Shown here: in pieces, positions 42,364 through 52,138 of the stretch
Position numbering within the stretch: position 1 is the first letter of the stretch
How the letters are laid out: each line of letters starts with the position of its first letter
Assembly: GCF_038751955.1 (NCBI RefSeq)
Contig: NZ_JBCEXH010000008.1
Location: 1-64,000, forward strand
Direction: 5' to 3'
Source of the DNA: Methanocalculus natronophilus
Lineage (GTDB): Archaea > Halobacteriota > Methanomicrobia > Methanomicrobiales > Methanocorpusculaceae
Length of the DNA: 64,000 nt
Notes under the pieces: model-generated
The model's database searches: none
The model's input: the letters and a program-made list of their open reading frames with translations, nothing else
What the model was told of the DNA's origin: nothing
Made by a program: the position numbers and the translations under genes

Positions 42364-43377
42364 ATGCCGAGAATTCACAGGCCACGTTATGGTTCACTTG
42401 CATTCAGCCCCAGGAAACGAGCCAGGAGTGAAGTTCCTAAGTACAAATCCTGGCCAAAATACAATGGCACACCGGTACTGCAGGGATTTGCGGGATATAA
42501 GGTTGGCATGACCCATGTCATCATGATCGACGATCACAAGAGCAGCCCAAGTGAGGGGAAGGATATCATGATCCCCGTGACGGTTGTCGAGGTCCCGGCC
42601 ATGAAGGTCGCTGCTATCCGCGCGTACCGGAAGGACACCTATGGAAAACACCCGATGACCGAAATCTGGGCAGAGAAGCTCGAAGACGGTCTCTCCGAGC
42701 GGATTACGGTACCAAAGAACCATGACCGCACCCGGGCAGCACAGGTAATCTCTGATGCTGTAGCAGCAGACAGTGTCGAAGAGATCATGCTTCTGATGCA
42801 CACCACGCCTGAGATCATCTCGGGGATTCCAAAGAAAATCCCCGATCTCATGGAAATCCGTGTTGCCGGCGGCACAGTCGCCGAGCGGCTTGAGTATGCA
42901 CAATCTCTCCTTGGACAAGACGTTGACTTTGCGTCTGTCCTTGCTGAGGGAGCGTATGCGGATATCACCGCTATCACCACCGGGAAAGGAACCCAGGGCG
43001 CGGTAAAACGCTGGGGTATCAGTATCCGGAAGCGGAAACATTCCCGGGGTGGGAAGAAACGCCATATCGGGACACTTGGTCCATGGACACCTCACCATGT
43101 CCGCTGGCAGGTTCCAAATGTCGGCCAGATGGGATACCAGCAGAGAACCGAATACAACAAGCGCATCATCAAGATCGGTTCAGAGACAGACGAGATAAAT
43201 CCCGAAGGCGGATTCCTCCACTATGGTCTTGTCCGGAACAACTATGTGCTGATCAAAGGATCCATCCCCGGGCCCTCAAAGCGTATTATCAGGTTCCGCC
43301 CGGCGATCCGGCAGGGAGAACACAAAGTCAGGGTTCCGGCTGTCGAATATGTCAGCCTGGAGAGCAAACAGGGGTGA
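42364..43377 (+). CDS. rpl3: Ribosomal protein L3
   Basis: Large-subunit protein uL3, an early-assembly protein near the peptidyl transferase centre. The archaeal 337-residue form has [32 protein letters not shown], and [52 protein letters not shown] with the conserved central basic loop. It is the first gene of the operon, preceded by a long structured leader. Confidence 0.98.
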   Translation: MPRIHRPRYGSLAFSPRKRARSEVPKYKSWPKYNGTPVLQGFAGYKVGMTHVIMIDDHKSSPSEGKDIMIPVTVVEVPAMKVAAIRAYRKDTYGKHPMTEIWAEKLEDGLSERITVPKNHDRTRAAQVISDAVAADSVEEIMLLMHTTPEIISGIPKKIPDLMEIRVAGGTVAERLEYAQSLLGQDVDFASVLAEGAYADITAITTGKGTQGAVKRWGISIRKRKHSRGGKKRHIGTLGPWTPHHVRWQVPNVGQMGYQQRTEYNKRIIKIGSETDEINPEGGFLHYGLVRNNYVLIKGSIPGPSKRIIRFRPAIRQGEHKVRVPAVEYVSLESKQG

Positions 43378-43384
43378 ATGAGAG

Positions 43385-44134
43385 ATGAAAGCAGAGGTAA
43401 AATCACTTGAAGGCTCTTCCCTGAGGGAGATCGAGCTTCCGGACGCTTTTCTGACACCATACCGCCCCGATGTCATCAAGCGGGCGGTGCTGGCACAACA
43501 GAGCAGGCGCTACCAGCCCCATGGCACAGATCCGCTTGCAGGAATGCGGACATCTGCTACCGGCTGGGGATCAGGCAGGGGCGCAGCCAAGATTCCGCGT
43601 ATCAAAAACGGATCCCGTGCAGCCCGTGTTCCAAACGCACGCGGTGGACGTGCATGCCACCCACCGATGGCAGCAAAAAAACTTGTTGAGAAGATTAACA
43701 AGAAAGAGAAAGTTCTTGCGATCCGCTCAGCCATTGCAGCAACTGCAAACCCCGAAATCGTCAGGGGAAGGGGCCACCTCTTTGAGCAGGATGTAGTCAG
43801 CATTGTTGAAGACACCTTTGAGACACTTGGACGCACGTCTGATGTCATCTCTGTTCTTGAAGCGCTTGGTGTCATGAACGATGTAACCAGGTCAAAGCTG
43901 AGCAGGAACAGAAAACCCGGCAGGGCAACCCTCAGGGGAAGAGGCCACAAGCAGAGGAAGAGCATCCTGATCGTTACATCAGACACTCCTCTCCGTGCAG
44001 CATCAAACCTGCCCGGCGTGGACGCGGTTAGTGTTCGTGAACTGAGTGCAGAACTCCTTGCACCGGGCACGCACGCAGGCCGTCTTACGCTCTGGACAGA
44101 ATCTGCAATAAAGCGGCTCTCGGAGGTGAACTGA
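43385..44134 (+). CDS. rpl4: Ribosomal protein L4 (eukaryote-type)
   Basis: uL4 of 249 residues with the long basic tunnel loop: RYQPHGTDPLAGMRTSATGWGSGRGAAKIPRIK...RVPNARGGRACHPP. The C-terminus has PGRATLRGRGHKQRKSILIV. It follows L3 by seven bases. Confidence 0.97.
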   Translation: MKAEVKSLEGSSLREIELPDAFLTPYRPDVIKRAVLAQQSRRYQPHGTDPLAGMRTSATGWGSGRGAAKIPRIKNGSRAARVPNARGGRACHPPMAAKKLVEKINKKEKVLAIRSAIAATANPEIVRGRGHLFEQDVVSIVEDTFETLGRTSDVISVLEALGVMNDVTRSKLSRNRKPGRATLRGRGHKQRKSILIVTSDTPLRAASNLPGVDAVSVRELSAELLAPGTHAGRLTLWTESAIKRLSEVN

Positions 44135-44138
44135 GATC

Positions 44139-44387
44139 ATGGTTCTTCATCATCCATCAGTTACGGAAAAATCAATGGCGACACTTGAACGCGAGAACAA
44201 ACTCGTCTTCATTGTCAGAAAAGAAGCCAGTAAGGAGATGATCCGGCGAGACGTCGAGAACACCTTTGGAAAAGACGTCACCAGTGTACGCACACAGATG
44301 ACGAACAAAGGGGATAAAAAGGCGACTATCAGCTTCGAGGACGATAAAGCCGCAGAAGAGATCCTGAGCCGCCTTGGAATCGTGTAG
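44139..44387 (+). CDS. rpl23: Ribosomal protein L23
   Basis: uL23 of 82 residues at the tunnel exit, a docking point for SRP and translocon. The family start HHPSVTEKSMATLERENKLVFIV and the end KATISFEDDKAAEEILSRLGIV are present. Confidence 0.96.
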   Translation: MVLHHPSVTEKSMATLERENKLVFIVRKEASKEMIRRDVENTFGKDVTSVRTQMTNKGDKKATISFEDDKAAEEILSRLGIV

Positions 44388-44398
44388 GTGAAGTTGAG

Positions 44399-45112
44399 AT
44401 GGGACATCGAATCAGTAGTCAGGCGCGTGGAAAAGGCGGTCCGTCATACCGCGCTCCATCACATAAATACAAATCAGACCTCCGCCACCCTGGCAAAGGC
44501 AATCTGAGGGTGAGTGCAACGATCATCGATATCACTCATGATCCCGCACGCCACGCACCGATCGCCCTTGTCAGGCATGAGAACGGCGAGAAAGCCCACC
44601 ACCTCGTCACCGAAGGTATGGGCATCGGCGATGTGCTGGAATGGGGGCTGGGTGCAGCAGTACGAAATGGAAACACCCTCCTTCTGAAGGACATCCCGAC
44701 CGGTGCTGCGGTCTGCAACATCGAGGCAAGACCAGACGACGGCGGGAAATTTGTCCGTTCAAGCGGGGTGCAGGCACTTGTCATCGGAAAATCCGAAGAC
44801 AGGGTCGGCGTCAGAATGCCAAGCGGCGTCATCAAATGGTTCAACAGCCACTGCCGCGCCACAATCGGTATCGTCGCCGGTGGAGGCCGCGGAGAGAAGC
44901 CTCTTGTCAAAGCCGGAAAGGCCTTCCATAAGATAAAATCGCAGGCAACAAAGTGGCCGCGTGTCCGTGGTGTTGCAATGAACGTCATTGACCATCCGTT
45001 TGGAGGTGGAAACCACCAGCATACAGGCAGGCCAAAGACGGTATCGCGTGGAACGCCACCAGGGCGGAAGGTCGGGCATATTGCCCCGAGGAGAACCGGA
45101 GCAAAGAGGTGA
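44399..45112 (+). CDS. rpl2: Ribosomal protein L2
   Basis: uL2 of 237 residues, essential for peptidyl transferase function. It starts MGHRISSQARGKGGPSYRAPSHKYK and has the conserved C-terminal RGVAMNVIDHPFGGGNHQHTGRPKTVSRGTPPGRKVGHIA region with the functional histidine in GGGNHQH. Confidence 0.98.
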   Translation: MGHRISSQARGKGGPSYRAPSHKYKSDLRHPGKGNLRVSATIIDITHDPARHAPIALVRHENGEKAHHLVTEGMGIGDVLEWGLGAAVRNGNTLLLKDIPTGAAVCNIEARPDDGGKFVRSSGVQALVIGKSEDRVGVRMPSGVIKWFNSHCRATIGIVAGGGRGEKPLVKAGKAFHKIKSQATKWPRVRGVAMNVIDHPFGGGNHQHTGRPKTVSRGTPPGRKVGHIAPRRTGAKR

Positions 45113-45119
45113 ATCAGAT

Positions 45120-45533
45120 ATGGCAAAGAAACAGACCAAACGAATACCCAGGCGCCGTGAGGAATTCACCTATCACGGGTATACCATCCCCGAGCTTCAG
45201 GCAATGTCGATCTCGGATCTTATCCCGATCATGCCGAGCCGCGCCCGCAGGAAGATACAGCGTGGAATGACCAGGGATGAAGAGAATCTCCTTGAGAAGG
45301 TTCGCGCTGGCGATGAAAAGATCCGGACGCACAGCCGTGCCATGGTCATCCTTCCCGAGATGGTTGGAAAAACAATCGAGATCCACAATGGAAAAGAGTT
45401 CCAGCGTGTCGAAATCCCAGTCGAGGGCGTCTTCCATTATCTTGGAGAATTTGCCCAGACCAGGCGGCGAATCTCGCATGGCAGTGCCGGTATCGGTGCA
45501 ACACGGTCGAGTAAGTATGTTCCCCTGAAGTGA
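45120..45533 (+). CDS. rps19: Ribosomal protein S19
   Basis: uS19 of 137 residues in the small-subunit head. It has TYHGYTIPELQAMSISDLIPIMPSRARRKIQRG, the HSRAMVILPEMVGKTIEIHNGKEF core and the archaeal C-terminal extension. The ATG at 45120 (MAKKQTKR) fits the archaeal start; the frame is open upstream. Confidence 0.97.
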   Translation: MAKKQTKRIPRRREEFTYHGYTIPELQAMSISDLIPIMPSRARRKIQRGMTRDEENLLEKVRAGDEKIRTHSRAMVILPEMVGKTIEIHNGKEFQRVEIPVEGVFHYLGEFAQTRRRISHGSAGIGATRSSKYVPLK

Positions 45534-45539
45534 TCTCAA

Positions 45540-46007
45540 ATGGCACGAACAGATTATATCATGAAGATCGAAGGCGAGAACATCGCGAAAGCCAAGGCAA
45601 ACGAGCTGAACTGCTCGCCAAAACATGCAATCGAGATTGCCAGTTTCATCAGGCACAAGGATGTTGATTTCGCAATCGACTACTTAAACGACGTCATTCT
45701 GAAGAAGAAAGCAATACCCTTTGGCAGGTTCCGGAGGAAGGTTGCTCATCAGAAGACCCTGAAAGGGCCGGTCTGCCAGGGACGATTCCCGGTGAAAGCC
45801 TCAAAAGAGTATGTCCGCCTCCTCAACTCCGTGAAGAAGAATGCGGAGTATGCCGGGCTTGCAACAGACAACCTTGAGATCGTCCATGCCGCAGCCAACA
45901 GGGGGAGAAGCATGAAAGGCATCTTCCCCCGCGCAATGGGACGCGCAACACCAAAAGCCCGTGAAACCGTTACCATCGAGGTCATCGTCCGGGAGGTTGA
46001 GGAATAA
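45540..46007 (+). CDS. rpl22: Ribosomal protein L22
   Basis: uL22 of 155 residues that lines the exit tunnel; archaeal form with ANELNCSPKHAIEIASFIR and the C-terminal RGRSMKGIFPRAMGRATPKARETVTIEV loop. It overlaps rps3 by one base. Confidence 0.97.
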   Translation: MARTDYIMKIEGENIAKAKANELNCSPKHAIEIASFIRHKDVDFAIDYLNDVILKKKAIPFGRFRRKVAHQKTLKGPVCQGRFPVKASKEYVRLLNSVKKNAEYAGLATDNLEIVHAAANRGRSMKGIFPRAMGRATPKARETVTIEVIVREVEE

Positions 46008-46726
46008 TGTCATCTGAGAAGAAGTTCGTTTCAGAGGGTGTCCGGAAAGTCCGTGTCGAAGCGTTCCTAACAAAGGAATTGAAGAGAGCCGGATACGGGG
46101 GCATGGACATCTTCAGAACCCCGATTGGCACCCAGGTGGCCATATATGCTGAGAAACCCGGAATTGTCATCGGAAAAGGTGGGAAACTGGTCCGACAGAT
46201 AACGACCGATCTTGCAAACATCTATGGTATCGAATCACCGCAGGTTGAAGTCCAGCAGGTCGAGAATCCGAACCTGAACGCCCAGATCCTTGCAGAAAGG
46301 CTTGCAAACGCCCTTGAACGGGGCTGGTACTTCAGGAAAGCCGGATCAAGCGTCATCAGGCGCGTCATGGAGTCTGGTGCACTTGGGTGTGAAGTGATCA
46401 TTGCCGGTAAACTGACCGGATCACGATCCCGTGTCCAGAAGTTCGTTGAGGGCTATATCAAGCACTCCGGCGAACCGGCGATCAGTCTTGTTGAGACCGG
46501 ATATGCAGTTGCAATCAAGAAGCTTGGCACAATTGGTGTGCAGGTGAAGATCATCCCGCCAGGCGCACGGCTTCCTGACCAGTTTGATATCGTTGCTCCG
46601 GAGAAACCGCTCGAACCTCAGGAGATTGTGGTCGAGGAGATCGAAGAGGATATCGGAGACGATATCGACCGTGAACTCCAGGCTGAATCATCTCCTGAAG
46701 ATGATTATGAGAGGGAGGATATCTGA
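46007..46726 (+). CDS. rps3: Ribosomal protein S3
   Basis: uS3 of 239 residues at the mRNA entry. It has the KH domain PGIVIGKGGKLVRQITTDL and the RRVMESGALGCEVIIAGKLTGSRSRVQKF core. The C-terminus from about residue 200 is very acidic (EEIEEDIGDDIDREL...DDYEREDI), a variable tail. Confidence 0.97.
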   Translation: MSSEKKFVSEGVRKVRVEAFLTKELKRAGYGGMDIFRTPIGTQVAIYAEKPGIVIGKGGKLVRQITTDLANIYGIESPQVEVQQVENPNLNAQILAERLANALERGWYFRKAGSSVIRRVMESGALGCEVIIAGKLTGSRSRVQKFVEGYIKHSGEPAISLVETGYAVAIKKLGTIGVQVKIIPPGARLPDQFDIVAPEKPLEPQEIVVEEIEEDIGDDIDRELQAESSPEDDYEREDI

Positions 46727-46727
46727 C

Positions 46728-46925
46728 ATGGCAATCTTTCGCGCCCGTGAAGTTGCACAGTTCTCGGATGTCGAACTGATGGAACAGGAGAGCAAGCTCC
46801 GAACCGAACTTATCCAGCAGTATGGAAAAGTCAGTGCAGGTGGCGCCCCGGACAATCCGGGGCAGATCCGCGAACTCCGACGAACGATCGCCCGGATCAA
46901 AACCGAGCAGAATAAGAGAAAATAG
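46728..46925 (+). CDS. rpl29: Ribosomal protein L29
   Basis: uL29 of 65 residues near the tunnel exit. It is a two-helix protein: AREVAQFSDVELMEQESKLRTELIQ and IRELRRTIARIKTEQNKRK. I chose the ATG at 46728 after rps3; the frame is open further upstream within rps3. Confidence 0.95.
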   Translation: MAIFRAREVAQFSDVELMEQESKLRTELIQQYGKVSAGGAPDNPGQIRELRRTIARIKTEQNKRK

Positions 46926-46927
46926 TG

Positions 46928-47203
46928 ATGATCACGCCAGAAAACGTTCTCCGTCACGAACTGATCGGGCTGAACGTTCTGGTAGTGCATGCCACAAACC
47001 CTGCCCAGGAGGGAATAACCGGTCTCATCACCGATGAGACCAGGAACATGATCACGATCCAGACACCCGTTGGATTAAAGCATGTTCCGAAGAAACATAG
47101 TATATTCCGGGTTACCCTCCCGGACAGGGTGCAGGTGGAGCTATCCGGGTCGACGATCATCGGGCGGCCCGAGAAGCGGATCACCATGCGCATCAAAAAA
47201 TGA
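46928..47203 (+). CDS. rnp1: RNase P protein component 1 (Rpp29/Pop4)
   Basis: Archaeal RNase P subunit with an Sm-like barrel. The 91-residue protein starts [25 protein letters not shown] and has [28 protein letters not shown]. Its position between L29 and S17 is the usual euryarchaeal arrangement. A GTG at 46925 is an alternative start. Confidence 0.93.
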   Translation: MITPENVLRHELIGLNVLVVHATNPAQEGITGLITDETRNMITIQTPVGLKHVPKKHSIFRVTLPDRVQVELSGSTIIGRPEKRITMRIKK

Positions 47204-47213
47204 GGGTTACATA

Positions 47214-47540
47214 ATGGCACGAAATATTGGGTTAAATGTTGCACCTCCCAAACAGGAATGCAACGAAGATGATTGCCCGTTTCATGGCACTTTGCCGGTG
47301 CGCGGCCAGGTGATTACCGGCAAGGTCGTGAGCGAGAAAATGAGGGGGACTGTGGTAGTTCAGCGTGAATACCTGCACTTCATCAAGAAGTATGACCGGT
47401 ACGAGAAGCGCTCCTCAAAGCTCCACGCCCATATCTCTCCCTGCCTTCAGGTGAAGGTCGGTGACGAGGTGAAGGTCGCGGAGTGCAGACCCCTGAACAA
47501 AACGACACATTTTGTCGTTGTTGAGGTGAAATCCGCATGA
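47214..47540 (+). CDS. rps17: Ribosomal protein S17
   Basis: uS17 of 108 residues. It has the archaeal zinc-like start [22 protein letters not shown] and the OB-fold core [38 protein letters not shown] chose the ATG at 47214. It overlaps rpl14 by four bases. Confidence 0.97.
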   Translation: MARNIGLNVAPPKQECNEDDCPFHGTLPVRGQVITGKVVSEKMRGTVVVQREYLHFIKKYDRYEKRSSKLHAHISPCLQVKVGDEVKVAECRPLNKTTHFVVVEVKSA

Positions 47541-47935
47541 AGGCCCTGGGTTCAAAGATTCCCCGCGCACTTCAGACCGGATCAAGAATGATCTGTGCGG
47601 ATAACACTGGTGCGCGTGTCGTCGAGATTGTCTCGGTTGACCGGTATCACGGTGTCAGGAGGCGTCAGCCAAAGCTTGGTCTGGGCGATATGGCAACGGT
47701 ATCTGTCAAGAAAGGCACTCCCGATATGCGCAAAAAACTCGTCAAAGCAGTTGTTGTACGGCAGAAGAAAGAATTCAGGAGGCCAGGCGGTCTTCGTGTA
47801 TCGTTTGAGGAGAACGCAATGGTTCTCGTCAATGAAAACGGCGATCCCCGCGGGACAGAGATTAAAGGTCCGGTTGCGCGTGAAGTTGCTGCACGGTACC
47901 CCAAGATCGCGTCCATGGCGACGATCATCATCTGA
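47537..47935 (+). CDS. rpl14: Ribosomal protein L14
   Basis: uL14 of 132 residues that contacts factors at the subunit interface. It has [35 protein letters not shown] and [28 protein letters not shown]. Confidence 0.98.
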   Translation: MKALGSKIPRALQTGSRMICADNTGARVVEIVSVDRYHGVRRRQPKLGLGDMATVSVKKGTPDMRKKLVKAVVVRQKKEFRRPGGLRVSFEENAMVLVNENGDPRGTEIKGPVAREVAARYPKIASMATIII

Positions 47936-47943
47936 GGTGTCCT

Positions 47944-48309
47944 ATGGTGCGAATAGCAAGCAGTCAGCCAAGAAAGCAGCGAAAAATTCGGTATAATGCA
48001 CCGATTCATCAAAAGGGCTCGTTTCTCCATGCAATGCTCTCGCCTGAGCTCCGTGAAAAGTACGGATCCAGGCGCGTCAGGGTTGTCACAGGAGATACCG
48101 TCAAAGTCCTGAGGGGTGAGCACACCGGCCATACCGGTGCTGTTGATGGTGTTGATCTGAAGCGCCTTGCCATCCATGTTCACGGCGCCACCGTCAAGAA
48201 AGCGGATGGAACAGAGGTTGCCCGACCACTTGATCCCTCCAAGGTGATGATCACAAAACTGAACCTGAAAGATCCAAAGCGCGTGGAGCGTATCGGGGTG
48301 AAGGAATAA
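47944..48309 (+). CDS. rpl24: Ribosomal protein L24
   Basis: uL24 of 121 residues with KOW motif VVTGDTVKVLRGEHTGHTGAVDGV and archaeal N-terminus SSQPRKQRKIRYNAPIHQK. It overlaps rps4e by one base. Confidence 0.97.
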   Translation: MVRIASSQPRKQRKIRYNAPIHQKGSFLHAMLSPELREKYGSRRVRVVTGDTVKVLRGEHTGHTGAVDGVDLKRLAIHVHGATVKKADGTEVARPLDPSKVMITKLNLKDPKRVERIGVKE

Positions 48310-49037
48310 TGGCACATGTAAAACGTATAGTCGCCCCAAAGTCCTGGAGTATCGGACGCAAGGCCAGCAAGTTTGTCACTGCCACACGGCCAGGTCCGCA
48401 TAACGCAGGTGCTCTTCCAATTGCAGTCTGGATGCGTGACCACCAGGGACTTGCCAGGAATATGAAGGAGATCAAGCAGATCCTCCGGGACCGGCAGGTT
48501 GTGGTGAACGGAAAAGTCTGCACTGATCCGCATATCGGCCTTGGAGTCTTTGATATCATCTCCTTCCCGCGGCTTGATAAGCACTATATCATGCTTCTTG
48601 ACAAAACAGGCAGGTTTACAGCGAGAGAGATCGATGGCGACGGGGCAAAGCTCCGGCTGGCAAAGATCAGGAACAAGACCACGCTTCCACGAGGCATTGT
48701 CCAGTTAAACCTCCTCTTTGGAGCAAACGTTATCGGCGATAACACATACCGGCCAAAAGATTCGATTGTCCTGACACTCGGTGTCGATGGCGACGAGCGG
48801 TTTGGTATCAGGGATCATTTCCCCTATGCTGTCGGTAACACCGCAATGGTCGTCGGCGGACAGCATTCAGGCAGGGTTGCCAGGATCATTGAGGTTATTC
48901 CTGTGCAGGGGAGTGTTCCAAACCGTGTCAGCCTTGAGGATCTCGCAACCAAAGAGATCTTTGAGACGATTGAACCCTACATCTTCATGGTTGGAAAAGA
49001 AGAGCCGGCTCTTGAAATCTGGGGGATTACGGTATGA
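48309..49037 (+). CDS. rps4e: Ribosomal protein S4e
   Basis: eS4 of 242 residues, found only in archaea and eukaryotes. It has HVKRIVAPKSWSIGRKASKFVTATRPGPHN, an S4-like RNA-binding region (RQVVVNGKVCTDPHIGLGVFDIISF) and a KOW segment (VGNTAMVVGGQHSGRVARII). It overlaps rpl5 by four bases. Confidence 0.97.
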   Translation: MAHVKRIVAPKSWSIGRKASKFVTATRPGPHNAGALPIAVWMRDHQGLARNMKEIKQILRDRQVVVNGKVCTDPHIGLGVFDIISFPRLDKHYIMLLDKTGRFTAREIDGDGAKLRLAKIRNKTTLPRGIVQLNLLFGANVIGDNTYRPKDSIVLTLGVDGDERFGIRDHFPYAVGNTAMVVGGQHSGRVARIIEVIPVQGSVPNRVSLEDLATKEIFETIEPYIFMVGKEEPALEIWGITV

Positions 49038-49546
49038 CCGGCATGCAGGAACTCTACGTCGACAAAGTGGTTGTCCACATGAGTGTTGGTGAAGCCGGAG
49101 AGAAGCTGATCAAGGGAGAGACGCTGATGCAGGAGATCTGCGGCGGTGCAACCTCGGTCAGAACCATCGCCAAAAGAACCGTCCCGGCATTTGGCCTGCG
49201 GAAAGGCCAGGCTCTCGGGTGCAAACTCACGCTCCGCGGTGATAAGGCAGAGCAGTTCCTCAGGACTGCCCTTGACATCGTCGAACGGAAAATCGATTCA
49301 CACCGGTTCGATGAGAATGGCAACTTCGCTTTTGGCATCGAGGAACACACCGATTTCCCGGGCCAGTCGTATGATCCACAGATTGGTATCTATGGTATGG
49401 ATGTCAATGTCGTCATCGAGAAGAAAGGTATCAGGATCGCACGAAGAGCGGCGCAGCAGAAGAAACTCCCATCAAAACAGCACGTCAAAAAGGATGAGGC
49501 TGTTTCGTTTGTGGAAGAGCACTTCAATGTCGAGGTGGTTGAATAA
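49034..49546 (+). CDS. rpl5: Ribosomal protein L5
   Basis: uL5 of 170 residues, contacting 5S rRNA and P-site tRNA. It has [49 protein letters not shown] and [29 protein letters not shown]. Its stop overlaps the start of S14 by one base. Confidence 0.98.
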   Translation: MTGMQELYVDKVVVHMSVGEAGEKLIKGETLMQEICGGATSVRTIAKRTVPAFGLRKGQALGCKLTLRGDKAEQFLRTALDIVERKIDSHRFDENGNFAFGIEEHTDFPGQSYDPQIGIYGMDVNVVIEKKGIRIARRAAQQKKLPSKQHVKKDEAVSFVEEHFNVEVVE

Positions 49547-49710
49547 TGGCGGAGAAAGGAAGCGACCAGAAGAAGAAGGTCGCATACGGCAGCAACAAGT
49601 GCCAGATGTGCGGGCGCAAGCAGGGCCTTGTGCGCAGATACAATATCCTGTTCTGCCGCCAGTGCTTCCGTACATGGGCTCCCACGATGGGCTTTAAAAA
49701 GATGAACTAG
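49546..49710 (+). CDS. rps14: Ribosomal protein S14 (zinc-binding type Z)
   Basis: uS14 of 54 residues, a small gene between L5 and S8. The four zinc cysteines are in [10 protein letters not shown] and FCRQCFR, followed by [12 protein letters not shown]. The ATG overlaps the L5 stop by one base. Confidence 0.95.
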   Translation: MAEKGSDQKKKVAYGSNKCQMCGRKQGLVRRYNILFCRQCFRTWAPTMGFKKMN

Positions 49711-49721
49711 GTGGCCGGAGA

Positions 49722-50114
49722 ATGACACGACAGAATATTATTGCCGATGCGATGAGTGCCATCAAGAATGCAGGCGATGCAGGCAGGCTTGAGGTGACGG
49801 TAGAACCCGCATCCCGTCTCTTCGGAGCGATGCTTGGCATCATGCAGGAAAACGGGTATATCGCCGGCTTTGAATATATCGATGACGGCCGGGGCGGTCA
49901 GTTCACAATCCAGCTGACAGGCCGGATTAATAAATGTGGATCAATATCGCCACGGTTCGCGGTAAAGATGGAAGACATGGAATCGTGGGAGACACGGTAC
50001 CTCCCTGCAAAGGGGTTTGGCATTCTTATGCTTACCACCTCACAGGGTGTCATGTCGCATGAACAGGCACGAACAGCCGGCATCGGCGGACTGCTGATCG
50101 GGTATGTCTATTGA
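49722..50114 (+). CDS. rps8: Ribosomal protein S8
   Basis: uS8 of 130 residues with the archaeal pattern IIADAMSAIKNAGDAGRLEVTV, LGIMQENGYIAGFEYIDDGRGG and the C-terminal GVMSHEQARTAGIGGLLIGYVY RNA-binding part. Confidence 0.97.
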   Translation: MTRQNIIADAMSAIKNAGDAGRLEVTVEPASRLFGAMLGIMQENGYIAGFEYIDDGRGGQFTIQLTGRINKCGSISPRFAVKMEDMESWETRYLPAKGFGILMLTTSQGVMSHEQARTAGIGGLLIGYVY

Positions 50115-50126
50115 GGAGCATCAGAG

Positions 50127-50651
50127 ATGGTATACACTGTAACAATACCTATACCAGAAACGGTGCAGGTCTCAATGACTGATGATCTGCTGAAGGTGAA
50201 AGGCCCGCTTGGAGAACTTGAGCGTATGATGCTTTATCCAAACATCATAATCGAAATCCAGGATGACTCTCTCCAGATCAGCACATTATCCACCCGGAAA
50301 GCCGTCTATGCGATGGCCGGAACCTTTGCCTCACACGTGCGCAACATGTGCACAGGTGTGACCGAGGGATACGAACTCTCGATGAAGGTCGTCTACAGCC
50401 ACTTCCCGATCCAGCTCAAGCTCCACCCGGGATTACTTGAGATCGGCAATTTCCTTGGCGAGAAGATGGTCAGGAATGCAAAAATTCCAGACGGTGTCGA
50501 GGTAAAGGTCGGATCTGACGAACTCTCCCTGAAAGGGATTGACAAGGAGAAGGTAGGTAATGCCGCAGCCAATATCGAGAAGGCGACAAAGATCAGAAAG
50601 CGTGATCCGCGTGTCTTCCAGGACGGCATTTACAGAGTTGAGAGGGTGTGA
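50127..50651 (+). CDS. rpl6: Ribosomal protein L6
   Basis: uL6 of 174 residues with duplicated fold. It has TVQVSMTDDLLKVKGPLGELERM, NMCTGVTEGYELSMKVVYSHFP and FLGEKMVRNAKIPDGVEVKVG. Confidence 0.97.
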   Translation: MVYTVTIPIPETVQVSMTDDLLKVKGPLGELERMMLYPNIIIEIQDDSLQISTLSTRKAVYAMAGTFASHVRNMCTGVTEGYELSMKVVYSHFPIQLKLHPGLLEIGNFLGEKMVRNAKIPDGVEVKVGSDELSLKGIDKEKVGNAAANIEKATKIRKRDPRVFQDGIYRVERV

Positions 50652-50656
50652 TCCTG

Positions 50657-51163
50657 ATGGCTGGTATAAAGAAACTTATTGCGGACCGTCGGGCAAAGAG
50701 AGGCAGTTTCAAGCGCCAGTGCTATACTGCCAAAGCCAAACTGGACGATGTCTGGCGGAGACCCCGTGGCGGCCAGAGCAAGCAGCGCAGACACAAGAAA
50801 GCAAAGGGTGCGCACCCAACGCCCGGGTTTGCCGGACCTGCCGCCGTCAGGGGATACCACCCCTGCGGAATGAAAGAGACGCTCGTCATGACTGTTGCGG
50901 CTCTTGAATCCCTTGATCCGGCAACTACCGCAATCAGAATCGGTGGTACTGTCGGGATGAAAAAACGCCTGGAAATCCAGGAAAAAGCAGTCATCGGTGG
51001 CTTCAAGGTTCTGAATCCAAAGGTTATCCCGGAAGACGAACCTGCTGACTCTCCTGAAGAGGATCTGGATGAAGAAACCCGGGAAGATGAGGATCTTGAT
51101 GAAGAGGATGATGATTCCTCTTCTGATGAGGCCGATGACGACGAGGTGAAAGACGATGAGTAA
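50657..51163 (+). CDS. rpl32e: Ribosomal protein L32e with acidic C-terminal extension
   Basis: eL32 of 168 residues. The core has [28 protein letters not shown] and [22 protein letters not shown]. Residues 125-168 form an unusual acidic tail in which 29 of 44 residues are Asp or Glu; the eL32 core normally ends before it. I chose the ATG at 50657, eight bases after AGAGGGTG; a GTG at 50648 is possible. The 3' end overlaps rpl19e by eight bases. Confidence 0.95.
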   Translation: MAGIKKLIADRRAKRGSFKRQCYTAKAKLDDVWRRPRGGQSKQRRHKKAKGAHPTPGFAGPAAVRGYHPCGMKETLVMTVAALESLDPATTAIRIGGTVGMKKRLEIQEKAVIGGFKVLNPKVIPEDEPADSPEEDLDEETREDEDLDEEDDDSSSDEADDDEVKDDE

Positions 51164-51608
51164 TCTCGGAAGCCAGAGGCGTATTGCAGCAGCAATCCTC
51201 AAATGTGGAGAAAACCGTGTCTGGTTCGATCCCGAACAGATCACCGAGATAGCCAATGCCATCTCCCGTGACGATATTCGTGGATTAATTGAAGATGGCG
51301 TGATCACGGCACACCAGAAGAAAGGTGTCAGCCGCGGCCGTGCCCGTCTCAGGATAGCAAAGCGTGCATACGGCCACTGCAAAGGGCATGGGCGGAGAAA
51401 AGGTGCACAAGGCGCCCGCACACCCTCCAAAAGGGTATGGATCAAAAAGATCCGGGCACAGCGCACTGTCCTTCGCGAGATGCGCGACTCCGGTGCCATT
51501 GAACGCTCGGTATACCGGAAGATGTACCGGCGTGCAGCAGGTGGTCAGTTCAGGAATGTATCGCACCTGAAACAGAATATCGAGCAGCAGACAGGGAAGG
51601 TGAACTGA
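51156..51608 (+). CDS. rpl19e: Ribosomal protein L19e
   Basis: eL19 of 150 residues, specific to archaea and eukaryotes. It has [54 protein letters not shown] and [19 protein letters not shown]. Confidence 0.97.
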   Translation: MSNLGSQRRIAAAILKCGENRVWFDPEQITEIANAISRDDIRGLIEDGVITAHQKKGVSRGRARLRIAKRAYGHCKGHGRRKGAQGARTPSKRVWIKKIRAQRTVLREMRDSGAIERSVYRKMYRRAAGGQFRNVSHLKQNIEQQTGKVN

Positions 51609-51609
51609 T

Positions 51610-52137
51610 ATGGCGACAGGTGCGCGATACTTCGTCCCGTTCAGGAGACGAAAAGAAGGAAGAACTGACTACTATCAGCGGATGCGCCTGATCATTTCGA
51701 GAAGGCCACGTTTTGTCGTCAGGAAGACATCCCGCCAGATCATCGTCCAGCTCGTTGTCGCTGAGATGACCGGTGATCGGACACTTGTTTCTGCAACAAG
51801 CAGCGAGCTCAGGAACTTCGGGTACACCGGATACACCGGAAATACTCCTGCAGCATACCTCACAGGCATGCTCTGTGCGGTTCGTGCCCAGAAGGCCGGA
51901 CATGAAGGCGGGATTCTCGATATTGGTCTGAACCGGGCATCAAAGGGTGCACGTGTTTTTGCAGCCCTGAAGGGAGCAGTCGAAGCCGGGTTTGATATTC
52001 CATACGGTGAGGAGATTCTCCCGGATGATGAACGGGTCAAAGGCGAACATATCGCCGCGTATGCTCCGGAGAGGGCAGGCGGACTCGTTGCGAATGTGGA
52101 TGAAGTGGCAGATGCCATTATGAAGGAGCTTGAGTGA
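51610..52137 (+). CDS. rpl18: Ribosomal protein L18
   Basis: uL18 of 175 residues, the 5S rRNA-binding protein. It has [38 protein letters not shown] and [21 protein letters not shown]. It follows rpl19e by one base. Confidence 0.97.
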   Translation: MATGARYFVPFRRRKEGRTDYYQRMRLIISRRPRFVVRKTSRQIIVQLVVAEMTGDRTLVSATSSELRNFGYTGYTGNTPAAYLTGMLCAVRAQKAGHEGGILDIGLNRASKGARVFAALKGAVEAGFDIPYGEEILPDDERVKGEHIAAYAPERAGGLVANVDEVADAIMKELE

Positions 52138-52138
52138 C

